Part shown: in pieces, positions 1 through 8,609 of the stretch
Layout: each line of letters opens with the position of its first letter
Position numbering within the stretch: position 1 is the stretch's first letter
NCBI RefSeq assembly: GCF_024138675.1
Contig: NZ_CP090959.1
Span: forward strand, 2,201,501-2,265,500
Reading direction: 5' to 3'
DNA from: Simiduia sp. 21SJ11W-1
GTDB taxonomy: Bacteria > Pseudomonadota > Gammaproteobacteria > Pseudomonadales > Cellvibrionaceae
Length of the DNA: 64,000 nt
Made by a program: the position numbers and the translations under genes
Notes under the pieces: model-generated
Databases searched by the model: none
Seen by the model: the letters and a program-made list of their open reading frames with translations, nothing else
Told to the model about the DNA's origin: nothing

Positions 1-490
1 GAGCGGCAATGGCCTTATCCAGGCGCGAAAAATTGGCCACACAGTGGGCCACGGGCTTGGCGCGGTCCTCGTGATAGGCAACCCCGCGGGTAAATATCAC
101 CTGATCTGTTACGCGGTACACCTCCCCTTCGGCAAAGAGGGTTTTACCGGGGGTTGCAGGGCGCATGTAATCAATGCGCAAATCCATGGTGGGGCATAGC
201 TCTGGCTGCGCCAGTGCCGTGACCGTGGCAAAGCCACAACAGGTATCGAGCATGGTGGTGAGCACACCGCCGTGTATCACGCCGGTATCAGGGTTGCCTA
301 CCAGGTGTTCGCCGTAGGGTAGGCGCACGCGCACACGGCCAGCCCCAACGTGATCGATAGCCAGGCCCAATTGGTGGAAGTGATCGCCCTTGTTCACGCT
401 CACCATCATCTCAAAGAGCTTTCTGGCCTTGGCGGCGGGAAAGCCGGCTATGGCAGGCGCGTTATCATCGGCTGAAGGGTTGCTGGGCAT
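1..490 (-). CDS. PaaI-family hotdog-fold acyl-CoA thioesterase (3' end outside window)
   Basis: The reverse strand reads from an ATG at 490 without a stop to the window edge, giving at least 163 residues. The middle holds the family's typical GVIHGGVLTTMLDTCCGFA segment (a hotdog helix preceded by the catalytic-site HGG), followed by a TMDLRIDYMRPA strand. This is the pattern of PaaI/YdiI-type thioesterases, which hydrolyse aryl- or acyl-CoA esters as cytoplasmic tetramers. The substrate cannot be read from the sequence. The gene is divergent from the hybrid kinase at 698, with about 200 bp between them. The C-terminus is cut by the window boundary, so only the last few residues should be missing by family length. 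Confidence 0.85.
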   Translation of the reverse strand, partial: MPSNPSADDNAPAIAGFPAAKARKLFEMMVSVNKGDHFHQLGLAIDHVGAGRVRVRLPYGEHLVGNPDTGVIHGGVLTTMLDTCCGFATVTALAQPELCPTMDLRIDYMRPATPGKTLFAEGEVYRVTDQVIFTRGVAYHEDRAKPVAHCVANFSRLDKAIAA

Positions 491-697
491 GAGTGAGTAA
501 ATCCTGACGCTTAGGTTGAGCCATTATAGCCAAGCAGCTTCCTCAGGCAGTGGCGAAATCGCTCAAGCTGACAGGCAACAGGCGACGCACATGGAGCCAT
601 CACACGCTGCGGGCAATATTTAGCCAACCCAACGCCAATTGGGCACAGCCTGCCCTCAAGAATTTGGTAGACTGCGGCGCAAAATAAAGGAATACCC

Positions 698-3600
698 ATG
701 AACAGCCAATTGGTGCTGCTAATGGCCTTCGTTTACGCAGGCCTGCTATTTTTAGTGGCCTGGAAAACAGAGCGCCAGTTGCAGCTCTCGCCCACCGCAA
801 AAGCCCTGATGTACGGCCTGTCACTGGCCGTGTACTGCTCATCATGGACATTTTTTGCAGCCGTGGGCCGGGCGGCGTCATTTGGCTGGGATTTTCTGCC
901 CATTTATTTAGGGCCTATTCTGCTCTTTATTTTTGGCTGGCCATTTTTACGCAAGCTCAGCGTAGTCAGCCAGCGCAACCGGGTAACCTCCATTGCCGAT
1001 TTTATCGGCTCACGCTACGGCAAACACCAAGGGCTTGCGGCACTGGTTACACTGCTTGCACTGGTGGGCACCCTGCCCTACATCGCCCTGCAGCTTAAAG
1101 GCGTGAGCCTGGCCTGGCACACGGTACAAATGCAAAGTGAGGTGCACAATACCAGCGCACACTTTAGCCCTAACAGCAGCCTGTTTACCGCGCTTATCAT
1201 GGCGTGTTTTGCCATTTTATTTGGCACCCGCACCCTCGACGGCCCGCGCCGCCACCAGGGCCTGATTTCCGCCATTGCAGTGGAATCTGTGGTGAAACTG
1301 CTGGCCTTTTTGCTGGTGGCCGCGGCTGCCTGGCAACTGCTGAACGCACAGCAGGGCTTTAGCGAGCTGCTTGCCAACTCACCTACCCTTGGCCAGTGGC
1401 CGGCTATCAACGCCAACTTCATTACCCAAACCCTGCTGGCAGCCGGCGCCATTATTTGCCTGCCGCGCCAATACCATTTGATGTTTGTGGAACACCACAA
1501 CCGCCAAAGCCTGCGCACTGCACGCTGGCTGTTACCCGGCTATCTACTGCTGTTTAGTGTGGCGGTGATCCCCATTGCACTGGCAGGCCAAGGCGTGTTC
1601 GATGCCGAAACCAGCAACGGCGATACCTGGGTTCTGCAATTACCGCTAGCGCACAATGCACCGCTGATCACAAGCCTTGCGTTTATTGGTGGCCTGTCGG
1701 CGGCCACCGGCATGGTAATTGTGGCGGCCATTACCCTTTCCATCATGATTTCCAACGAATGGGTGCTGCCGTTGTGGCTAAAATTTGGCAAGCGCGAGCA
1801 CAAACAGACGGCCCAGCTAGGCAGCAATTTGCGCCAGGTGCGGCGCCTATCCATTGTGGCGGTGCTGTTAATGGGCTGGCTACTTGAGCAATTACTCTCA
1901 GCCGACAATACCCTGCCCGCCATCGGCCTGATTGCCTTCGCCAGTGCAATACAAGTGCTGCCCGCAATAGTGGCCGGCCTCTACTGGCCACGCGCGCATC
2001 GCAATGGCGTGCTGGCGGGCCTTGCCGGTGGCGCAATTACCTGGGCCTACTGCCTGCTTTTGCCGGCCCTGTTAAACGCCGAGCACCCCTGGCTGCACGC
2101 AGGGCCCGGGGGTATTAGCTGGCTAAACCCCAATGCGCTGTTCGGCCTGCACTTTGCAGACCCGCTCACCCAAGGTGTGGCCTGGAGCCTTGCGGTTAAT
2201 GTGTGCCTTTTGTTGGGTATTAGCCGGGTCAGCCGCTTTCACGGTATCGACGTGCGCCAGGCGCAGGCGTTTACCCAACTGCACCGCCGCTTTCATTTGG
2301 GCGCTGAAGATTTTGAACCCAGCAACATTGAAGTGCGCCAACTGCAGGCAGTGCTTGGCCCATTGATGGGTGAGGCGCGCGCAGCCCAACTGTGGCGCGA
2401 GTGCGAGCAAAAAATTGGCCACCGCCTACTGCCTGCAGACCGCATTCCGAAGCTGATGCTGGCGCGCATGGAGACAGCGCTTGCCGCCATTGTGGGTGCG
2501 GCATCGGCCCAGCGCACGCTGGATTTACTGCGCAAACAACAACCGCTGCAACTTGAAGATTTGGTACAGCTGGTAGGCGGCAATTCCCAACAGGTACAGT
2601 TTAGCCAGGCACTGCTGCAAACCACGCTAGAGACCATAGCGCAGGGGGTGAGCGTGGTGGATGCCCAGCTGCAACTAGCGGCATGGAATAGCCGTTACGA
2701 GCAGATGTTCAGCTACCCGCCAAGGCTTTTGTACGTGGGTTGCCCCATTGCCAAGGTGTACGAGTTTAATGCCGGGCGTGGGCTCTTTGCCCAACAGGAA
2801 ACCGACCTGGATGCCGCCATTCATAAACGCTTGCAGTGGTTAACCCGCGGCAAGGAATACCGCCTGACCCGCGAGCTGCCCGATGGCCGGGTAATTGAAA
2901 TCCGCGGCATTCCCCTGCCCGATGGCGGCTACGTAACAACCTACACAGACATCACAGAGATGCACACACTGGTTGCAGAACTCACGCAGATCAAAACACA
3001 ACTTGAAGATCGCGTCAGTGAACGCACCCAGGCTCTGCAAACGGCCAATGAATCGCTGCGCGCAGAAAACACCCGCAGAGCCCAGGCGGAACAACAATTG
3101 CAAAACGCGCACGCCAGCAAATCCCGATTCCTGGCCGCCGCCAGCCACGATATGGCCCAACCTATTAACGCCGCCCGTTTATTCGTAGAAGCCCTAAGCC
3201 AACAGGCCAAGCAACAAGATTTAAACACTATGCAACAAGGCCTGCACGCCGTGGCTGATGCGCTGGATTCGTGCGAACAATTAATTGAAGCGCTGCGCGA
3301 AATGGCGCGCCTTGAAAGCGGCAAGCTCGCACCCAACCCCAACGCATTTTGCATAGCGGAGCTGCTCACGCCCCTCTGCCGTGAATTCACTGCGCTGGCG
3401 ACGCAAAAAGGCTTAAGTTTTCGCTGGGTGCCCAGCCAATGCTGGGTGCACACAGATGCCTCTCTGGTGCGGCGCATTGTGCAAAACTTTTTATCAAACG
3501 CTATTAACTACACCCAAAAAGGCCGCGTACTATTGGGCTGCAGGCGCGCCAAAAATACACTGTGGGTACAAGTGTGGGATACCGGCCGCGGCATTGCGCC

Positions 3601-4231
3601 TGCAGACCAGCAGCGAATATTTGACGAGTTTGAACGCCTTGCCAGCACCCAGCCAGACCCTACCCAAGGCTTGGGGCTGGGCCTTGCCATCGCCAGCCGC
3701 ATGGCCCAGCAGCTGGGGCTGCCCATCAAATTACTCTCGGTGCCCGGCAAGGGTTCTGTATTTTCCATTGGCCTGCCATTAGTGCGCCCTGGTGCGACCA
3801 TCAAAACAGAAGAGCCTGCCGCCAGTGAACTGCAAGGGCTTCGCGTTTTGTGTATTGATAACGATCCACGCATTCTCGCAGGCCTCGATGCCCTGCTTAC
3901 CCAATGGGGCTGTGAGACGTTTTGTGCACAAGATGCATCGGGTGCGCAGGCGGCACTTGACGCAACCGCTGTGCACGCAGGTTTACCGGCAACATCTGCA
4001 TTGCCCGATATTATTCTGGCAGATTTCCATTTGGATCATGGCGCCAACGGCGTATGGGCAATTGAACAATTACAAAACAACTGGGAGGCGCCCGTAAAGG
4101 CCATTGTGATAAGCGCAGACACCAGCGATGCCGTGCGCAATCAGGTACGTGCAAGCGGCCACAGTTTTTTAAGTAAACCCGTACAACCTGCGGCCTTACG
4201 CAACAGCCTGCGTAGCCTCTCTCGCCGTTAA
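698..4231 (+). CDS. SSF-domain hybrid sensor histidine kinase/response regulator (CrbS-like)
   Basis: 1177 residues. Residues 1 to about 560 are a multi-pass sodium:solute symporter (SSF) fold. A PAS_7-type domain follows (about 620-745, GVSVVDAQLQLAAWN), then a coiled coil (about 750-800), a HisKA domain with phospho-acceptor H817 in SHDMAQP, a HATPase domain with N box (FLSNAINYTQKG) and G boxes (DTGRGIAP, GLGLGLAIA), and a C-terminal REC domain with D1109 in LADFHL and a conserved K in LSKPVQP. This is the architecture of CrbS, the acetate-responsive sensor that controls acs in Vibrio and Pseudomonas. The start is supported by AAGGA 6 nt upstream. It converges with its probable partner regulator at 4278-4925 and lies next to a symporter pair, which supports a carboxylate-sensing role. 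No acs gene is in the window. A full paralogue lies at 53434-56880. Confidence 0.9.
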   Translation: MNSQLVLLMAFVYAGLLFLVAWKTERQLQLSPTAKALMYGLSLAVYCSSWTFFAAVGRAASFGWDFLPIYLGPILLFIFGWPFLRKLSVVSQRNRVTSIADFIGSRYGKHQGLAALVTLLALVGTLPYIALQLKGVSLAWHTVQMQSEVHNTSAHFSPNSSLFTALIMACFAILFGTRTLDGPRRHQGLISAIAVESVVKLLAFLLVAAAAWQLLNAQQGFSELLANSPTLGQWPAINANFITQTLLAAGAIICLPRQYHLMFVEHHNRQSLRTARWLLPGYLLLFSVAVIPIALAGQGVFDAETSNGDTWVLQLPLAHNAPLITSLAFIGGLSAATGMVIVAAITLSIMISNEWVLPLWLKFGKREHKQTAQLGSNLRQVRRLSIVAVLLMGWLLEQLLSADNTLPAIGLIAFASAIQVLPAIVAGLYWPRAHRNGVLAGLAGGAITWAYCLLLPALLNAEHPWLHAGPGGISWLNPNALFGLHFADPLTQGVAWSLAVNVCLLLGISRVSRFHGIDVRQAQAFTQLHRRFHLGAEDFEPSNIEVRQLQAVLGPLMGEARAAQLWRECEQKIGHRLLPADRIPKLMLARMETALAAIVGAASAQRTLDLLRKQQPLQLEDLVQLVGGNSQQVQFSQALLQTTLETIAQGVSVVDAQLQLAAWNSRYEQMFSYPPRLLYVGCPIAKVYEFNAGRGLFAQQETDLDAAIHKRLQWLTRGKEYRLTRELPDGRVIEIRGIPLPDGGYVTTYTDITEMHTLVAELTQIKTQLEDRVSERTQALQTANESLRAENTRRAQAEQQLQNAHASKSRFLAAASHDMAQPINAARLFVEALSQQAKQQDLNTMQQGLHAVADALDSCEQLIEALREMARLESGKLAPNPNAFCIAELLTPLCREFTALATQKGLSFRWVPSQCWVHTDASLVRRIVQNFLSNAINYTQKGRVLLGCRRAKNTLWVQVWDTGRGIAPADQQRIFDEFERLASTQPDPTQGLGLGLAIASRMAQQLGLPIKLLSVPGKGSVFSIGLPLVRPGATIKTEEPAASELQGLRVLCIDNDPRILAGLDALLTQWGCETFCAQDASGAQAALDATAVHAGLPATSALPDIILADFHLDHGANGVWAIEQLQNNWEAPVKAIVISADTSDAVRNQVRASGHSFLSKPVQPAALRNSLRSLSRR

Positions 4232-4277
4232 ACGCCGCTGTTTTGCACTGCCTTAGCGAAACTTCACCCAAGGTGCG

Positions 4278-4925
4278 CTATTTAACAGCAAGCGCCTGTA
4301 AACTCAGCACCGCCTGGGTGCGTGAGTTCACGCCCAGCTTGCGGTAAATCTCTGTGGCGTGGGCTTTTACGGTTGCCTCGGTAACTTGCATTTGCGAGGC
4401 AATCTGTTTGTTTAGCAGCCCCTGTGACAATAACGAGGCCACGCGAAACTGCTGCGGCGTGAGCGTGGCCAGCACGCCGGCCACGGCCTCCTCCTCGCGG
4501 GTATCAAGGGCTGCCGGGCTAAACCCTGCCGGCAACCATCGCCCGCCTGCCAATACCGCATCAATGGCCGTTTGAATAGTGGCCATTGAACTGCTCTTTG
4601 GTAGAAATCCTGCCGCTCCGTGGCGCAATGCGCGGGTCATCACCTCGGTTGTGGCATCGGCAGACACCATCATCACCGGGATTTCCGGGAAGTGGGCGTT
4701 CATGTGAATCAACGCCGAAAAGCCACTGGCGCCGGGCATGTGTAGATCCAGTAACAATAATGCAATGGTACGCTGGCCCTCGACCACAGGTGCAATGGCA
4801 TCCACACACTCGGCCTCAAGCACTTTGGCCTGTGGGTGGCCGGCCTCAATCGCCTGGCGCAAGGCAAGGCGAAATAACGGGTGATCATCGGCTACCACAA
4901 AGGTCTTTTGTTGGGTGCTTGGCAT
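4278..4925 (-). CDS. NarL/LuxR-type response regulator (CrbR-like)
   Basis: 215 residues: an N-terminal REC domain with the acidic pocket ADDHPLF, phospho-acceptor D60 in LLLLDLHMPG and K in FLPKSS, then a C-terminal LuxR-type helix-turn-helix (LTPQQFRVASLLSQGLLNKQIA ending in TVKAHATEIYRKLGV). Such regulators bind DNA when phosphorylated. The gene is convergent with the CrbS-like kinase, 46 bp away, and upstream of it lies the divergent DUF4212-symporter operon. The pairing is inferred from position. The same kinase/regulator convergent layout recurs at 53434-57640, so the two regulators are paralogues and could cross-talk. Confidence 0.88.
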   Translation of the reverse strand: MPSTQQKTFVVADDHPLFRLALRQAIEAGHPQAKVLEAECVDAIAPVVEGQRTIALLLLDLHMPGASGFSALIHMNAHFPEIPVMMVSADATTEVMTRALRHGAAGFLPKSSSMATIQTAIDAVLAGGRWLPAGFSPAALDTREEEAVAGVLATLTPQQFRVASLLSQGLLNKQIASQMQVTEATVKAHATEIYRKLGVNSRTQAVLSLQALAVK

Positions 4926-5112
4926 TGCTCCACCTTGGCACTTGTGCAGTTTTTATTGGTTATTGTAAATAAGTGGCCATTGTAAACCCAATTGCCGCGC
5001 CTCTCACCCGGCACGGTGCCTGTATTGACGCCCGGCTTCGACCAATGTCCAATGGTGCCATATACCGCTTGGCTTCACACTGGCCACACAATAACAATAG
5101 AGGTAATAGCTC

Positions 5113-5379
5113 ATGGCATTTCAATCCAAGGCCGACCAGGTTGCCTACTGGAAGGCGAATCTCAAACTCATGTTGGCACTGCTGCTGATTTGGTTCAGCG
5201 TCTCCTTCGGATGCGGCATTTTACTGGCCGACACCTTAAATCAATTTCAATTTTTTGGATTCAAACTGGGTTTCTGGTTTGCCCAGCAAGGGGCCATTTA
5301 CACCTTCGTGGTGCTGATTTTTGTGTACGTTCGCGCCATGAACGCGCTCGATAAAAAATTTAACGTACAGGAAGACTGA
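5113..5379 (+). CDS. DUF4212 small subunit of a sodium/solute symporter
   Basis: 88 residues with two clear membrane segments (about 18-40 and 53-75) and the family signature near the N-terminus (QVAYWKANLKLMLALLLIWF). DUF4212 proteins are small membrane partners of a branch of the sodium:solute symporters and are nearly always encoded directly upstream of the large subunit, as here (5-bp gap). The start is supported by AGAGGT 8 nt upstream. Its divergent position from the CrbR-like regulator suggests it is part of that regulon. This is inferred from position and from the known link between CrbSR and acetate uptake genes. Confidence 0.9.
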   Translation: MAFQSKADQVAYWKANLKLMLALLLIWFSVSFGCGILLADTLNQFQFFGFKLGFWFAQQGAIYTFVVLIFVYVRAMNALDKKFNVQED

Positions 5380-5384
5380 CGCCC

Positions 5385-7091
5385 ATGGACATTCAAAGCT
5401 GGACATTTTTATTGGTGGGCCTGTCGTTTGCGCTGTATATCGGCATTGCAGTGTGGGCCCGTGCAGGTTCCACCAACGATTTTTACGTAGCCGGTGGCGG
5501 CGTACACCCGGTGGCCAACGGCATGGCCACCGCGGCAGACTGGATGAGCGCCGCATCGTTTATTTCAATGGCCGGGCTTATTTCCTTCATGGGCTATGAC
5601 GGCGGTGTGTACCTCATGGGTTGGACCGGCGGCTATGTGCTGCTGGCACTGTGCCTTGCCCCTTACCTACGAAAATTCGGCAAATTTACCGTGCCGGATT
5701 TTATTGGTGATCGCTACTACTCACAAACCGCACGCACCGTGGCAGTTTTTTGCGCGATTTTTGTATCGTTTACTTATGTTGCCGGCCAAATGCGCGGCGT
5801 GGGTGTGGTGTTTTCCCGTTTTTTGGAAGTAGAAATTTTTTGGGGTGTGATCATCGGCATGGGCATTGTATTTTTCTACGCTGTGCTCGGCGGGATGAAA
5901 GGCATCACCTACACCCAAGTTGCCCAGTACTGCGTGATGATTTTCGCCTACATGGTGCCGGCGGTTTTTATCTCCATCATGATGACCGGCCACGTGTTCC
6001 CGCAATTGGGTTTTGGCGCTGAACTGCTCACCGAGCCCGGCGTTTACATGCTTGAAAAGCTCGATGGCCTTAGCCAAGAGCTGGGCTTTGCCGCCTACAC
6101 AGATGGCAGCAAAAGTACTGCGGATGTCTTTTTTATTACCGCAGCGCTGATGGTGGGTACCGCCGGCCTGCCCCATGTGATTGTGCGTTTTTTTACGGTA
6201 CCCAAAGTGCGCGACGCCCGAAAATCTGCCGGCTGGGCATTGCTGTTTATTGCCGTGCTCTACACCACGGCGCCCGCCGTGGCAGGCTTTGCACGGGTCA
6301 ACATGATTGAAACCATCAACGGTGTAGATGGCCAGGGCACCCCGCACGCCGAGGCACCCAGCTGGATCACCAACTGGGAGCAAACCGGCCTGATTAGCTG
6401 GACCGACAAAAACGACGACGGGCGCATGTTTTACGCCGCCGACGAGCGCAACGAAATGGCGGTAGATCGCGATATTATGGTGCTTGCCAACCCTGAAATC
6501 GCAAACCTGCCCGCCTGGGTCATTGCCTTGGTGGCGGCAGGCGGGGTGGCGGCTGCGCTATCAACGTCTGCAGGCCTGTTGCTGGTAATTTCCACCTCGG
6601 TTTCGCACGATTTGTTAAAGCGCAACCTGATGCCTGATATTACCGATAAACAGGAGTTGTTTTACGCGCGGCTGGCGGCGGGCATCGGCGTATGTATTGC
6701 AGGATACTTAGGCATAAATCCGCCAGGTTTTGTGGCGCAGGTGGTGGCATTTGCCTTCGGGCTTGCGGCTTCGAGCTTCTTCCCGGCCATTATTCTGGGC
6801 ATTTTTTACAAACCCATGAACAGCCAAGGCGCCATTGCCGGCATGGTGACCGGCATTACCTTTACGGCGGCGTACATCATTTACTTTAAGTTCATTGCAC
6901 CGCAATACAATGCCCCGCAACATTGGTGGTTTGGTATCTCGCCCGAGGGCATAGGCACACTGGGCATGCTCTTGAACTTCACCGTGGCGCTGGCAGTTAA
7001 CCGCATAACGCCACCTGCACCTGCTCACATCCAGGAGCTGGTAGAGACCATTCGCTACCCGCAAGGTGCCGGGGATGCAACGCACCAATGA
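5385..7091 (+). CDS. Sodium:solute symporter large subunit (ActP-like, monocarboxylate)
   Basis: 568 residues with about 13 membrane segments. SSF hallmarks include NDFYVAGGGVHPVANGMATAA in TM2 and the TAGLPHVIVRFFTVPKVRDAR signature, shared with cation/acetate symporters (ActP). It probably imports acetate or another short monocarboxylate with Na+. The large extramembrane loop around residues 300-350 (TINGVDGQG to YAADERNEMAVDRD) is typical of the DUF4212-linked branch. The RBS (CAGGAAG) lies inside the end of the DUF4212 gene, so the two are likely translated together. A strong terminator follows 10 nt after the stop. Confidence 0.9.
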   Translation: MDIQSWTFLLVGLSFALYIGIAVWARAGSTNDFYVAGGGVHPVANGMATAADWMSAASFISMAGLISFMGYDGGVYLMGWTGGYVLLALCLAPYLRKFGKFTVPDFIGDRYYSQTARTVAVFCAIFVSFTYVAGQMRGVGVVFSRFLEVEIFWGVIIGMGIVFFYAVLGGMKGITYTQVAQYCVMIFAYMVPAVFISIMMTGHVFPQLGFGAELLTEPGVYMLEKLDGLSQELGFAAYTDGSKSTADVFFITAALMVGTAGLPHVIVRFFTVPKVRDARKSAGWALLFIAVLYTTAPAVAGFARVNMIETINGVDGQGTPHAEAPSWITNWEQTGLISWTDKNDDGRMFYAADERNEMAVDRDIMVLANPEIANLPAWVIALVAAGGVAAALSTSAGLLLVISTSVSHDLLKRNLMPDITDKQELFYARLAAGIGVCIAGYLGINPPGFVAQVVAFAFGLAASSFFPAIILGIFYKPMNSQGAIAGMVTGITFTAAYIIYFKFIAPQYNAPQHWWFGISPEGIGTLGMLLNFTVALAVNRITPPAPAHIQELVETIRYPQGAGDATHQ

Positions 7092-7100
7092 CGTGACTTA

Positions 7101-7129
7101 AAAAAACCGGCGCGAGGCGCCGGTTTTTT
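7101..7129 (+). terminator. Rho-independent terminator of the symporter operon
   Basis: CCGGCGC / GCGCCGG (7 bp, loop GAG) is extended by A6 on the left pairing with T6 on the right, giving a 13-bp stem. The flanking A and T runs make it usable in both directions, so it can also stop transcription of the minus-strand lipoprotein gene at 7162-7650. Confidence 0.9.
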
Positions 7130-7161
7130 ATTTTCCAATAGCATTCACCGCAAACCCCAGC

Positions 7162-7650
7162 TCACTCTCCCGCCAGCTCGCACTTTCGAAAGATATCCAG
7201 CCCCACATTCATGTGCGATTCCAGCAAGGTATTGAGCGCACGGTAAAACATGGCATCTGAGCGGGCTTCAAAGCGCTGGCGGGGGTCTGCGGTGTTAAAA
7301 AAGCTTACATGCTCTTGATCGCGCTTTAGGGTTAACGCCCAGGTGGTGGCGGTGTTATCTTCATTAACAACCAGATACAAGCGATGATTTTTACTTTGCA
7401 CAAGTTTCTCTGTGGCCACCACCTCATCCATATAAAACGCGCCTTGCAAAAGTGCAAGCTTCGTTTCATCACGGGTTTCCCAGTATTCGTGCGCGCTGGT
7501 TTCAGTACAAAAATCTACCCGGAATGCCTGCCATTGGGCATCGGCCAAATCGGGCGCAGTTTGCTGCTCACAGCCCACAAGCCACCCACTCAATACGAGG
7601 GCTGCAAATGTTACATAGAATCTGTTATTGCGAATTTTGGGGCCAAACAT
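7162..7650 (-). CDS. Hypothetical lipoprotein
   Basis: 162 residues from the ATG at 7650. I prefer this start over an upstream one at 7689 because it puts a standard lipoprotein signal at the N-terminus: basic MFGPKIRNNR, a hydrophobic core, and the lipobox LVGC with Cys at residue 27. The mature part is acidic and soluble, with no domain I recognise. It has two conserved-looking cysteines (FCTETS and RKCELAGE) that could form a disulfide in the periplasm. It shares the bidirectional terminator at 7101-7129 with the symporter operon. Function unknown. Confidence 0.65.
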   Translation of the reverse strand: MFGPKIRNNRFYVTFAALVLSGWLVGCEQQTAPDLADAQWQAFRVDFCTETSAHEYWETRDETKLALLQGAFYMDEVVATEKLVQSKNHRLYLVVNEDNTATTWALTLKRDQEHVSFFNTADPRQRFEARSDAMFYRALNTLLESHMNVGLDIFRKCELAGE

Positions 7651-7713
7651 AGTGCGCACACCCTGATTGAAATCAACGTTGGCCAACATCTTAACAAATT
7701 CGCCACCCTCAGG

Positions 7714-8472
7714 TTAGGCCCACAAATCCCACAACAACTTGGCTGATAAGGTGAGCGAAAGCGTGACTAACAAGGGTTTCACCAGCGCCGCACCTTTTGC
7801 AAACACAAGTTTTGCACCAAGCCGCCCACCCACAAACTGGCCCACGGCCATCACGAGCCCCACCAGCCAAACCACCTGCCCGCCCAAGGCAAAAAATACG
7901 AGTGAGGCCAGATTAGAGGTGAAATTTAACAATTTGGTATGGGCCGTGGCCCGGCGCAAGCTCATGCCCGCTAGGCTAATAAAAGCCAACGCATAAAATG
8001 AACCCACACCGGGGCCAAAAAAGCCATCGTAAAAACCACAGCCAGTGCCAATTAACAACGCGAATGCCATAGAGGATAACCGGGGCGCGCCATCGGTATC
8101 ACTCATGCGTGGTGAAAACAAAAAGTAGCCCGACATGGCAATGAGCATGATGGGCAATAGCCACTGCATCATGCGGGTATCTACCTGCTGTACCAACAGG
8201 GTACCGATTGCACTGCCAGCAAAAGTGCACAGCAAGGTAAATACCATGGGCCCGAGGCGAATGAGGCCACGGCGCCAGAAGAACACGGTAGCGGAAAACG
8301 AACCGAAGCTTGCCTGCAGTTTATTGGTGGCCAGCGCCTGGGCAGGTGTCATACCGCAGGCCAAGAGCGCGGGTACCGTAAGTAAACCGCCACCTCCGGC
8401 AATGGCATCCACTGTGCCTGCCACCAGCGCCACACACAGCAATAACAGCAAAGTGGTGATTTCTATTTCCAT
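7714..8472 (-). CDS. TSUP (TauE/SafE) family membrane permease
   Basis: 252 residues from the ATG at 8472 (a GTG at 8481 is an alternative start). It shows eight hydrophobic segments and the family's glycine-rich first helix (AGTVDAIAGGGGLLTVPALL) with the repeat-related GCGFYDGFFGPGVGSFYAL in the second half. TSUP proteins export sulfite, sulfoacetate or related organic anions. This one resembles the widespread YfcA-like branch, whose substrate is unsettled. It lies just past the terminator of the M28 peptidase gene, so it is probably transcribed separately. Confidence 0.85.
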   Translation of the reverse strand: MEIEITTLLLLLCVALVAGTVDAIAGGGGLLTVPALLACGMTPAQALATNKLQASFGSFSATVFFWRRGLIRLGPMVFTLLCTFAGSAIGTLLVQQVDTRMMQWLLPIMLIAMSGYFLFSPRMSDTDGAPRLSSMAFALLIGTGCGFYDGFFGPGVGSFYALAFISLAGMSLRRATAHTKLLNFTSNLASLVFFALGGQVVWLVGLVMAVGQFVGGRLGAKLVFAKGAALVKPLLVTLSLTLSAKLLWDLWA

Positions 8473-8489
8473 GCACAGCACCCATAAGA

Positions 8490-8508
8490 AAGGGGCGCAA
8501 GGCCCCTT
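8490..8508 (-). terminator. Probable terminator of the M28 peptidase gene
   Basis: AAGGGGC / GCCCCTT, a 7-bp stem with a 5-nt loop, followed on the minus strand by TCTT. It lies about 100 nt past the M28 stop and just upstream of the TSUP start. The U-run is short, so efficiency is uncertain. Confidence 0.5.
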
Positions 8509-8609
8509 AATTTGATTACATTTGCGAGTGACTTTCGGTGTTTACATCAGTAACCGGTACCTCTGGGCAACAGCTGCCGATGCACCAACGCCATCGCGCT
8601 CGGTGTAAA

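Noticed and set aside
4926-5112. Sigma-54 promoter between CrbR-like gene and DUF4212
   Set aside because: TTGGCAC is present, but the GC doublet at -12 is not correctly spaced.
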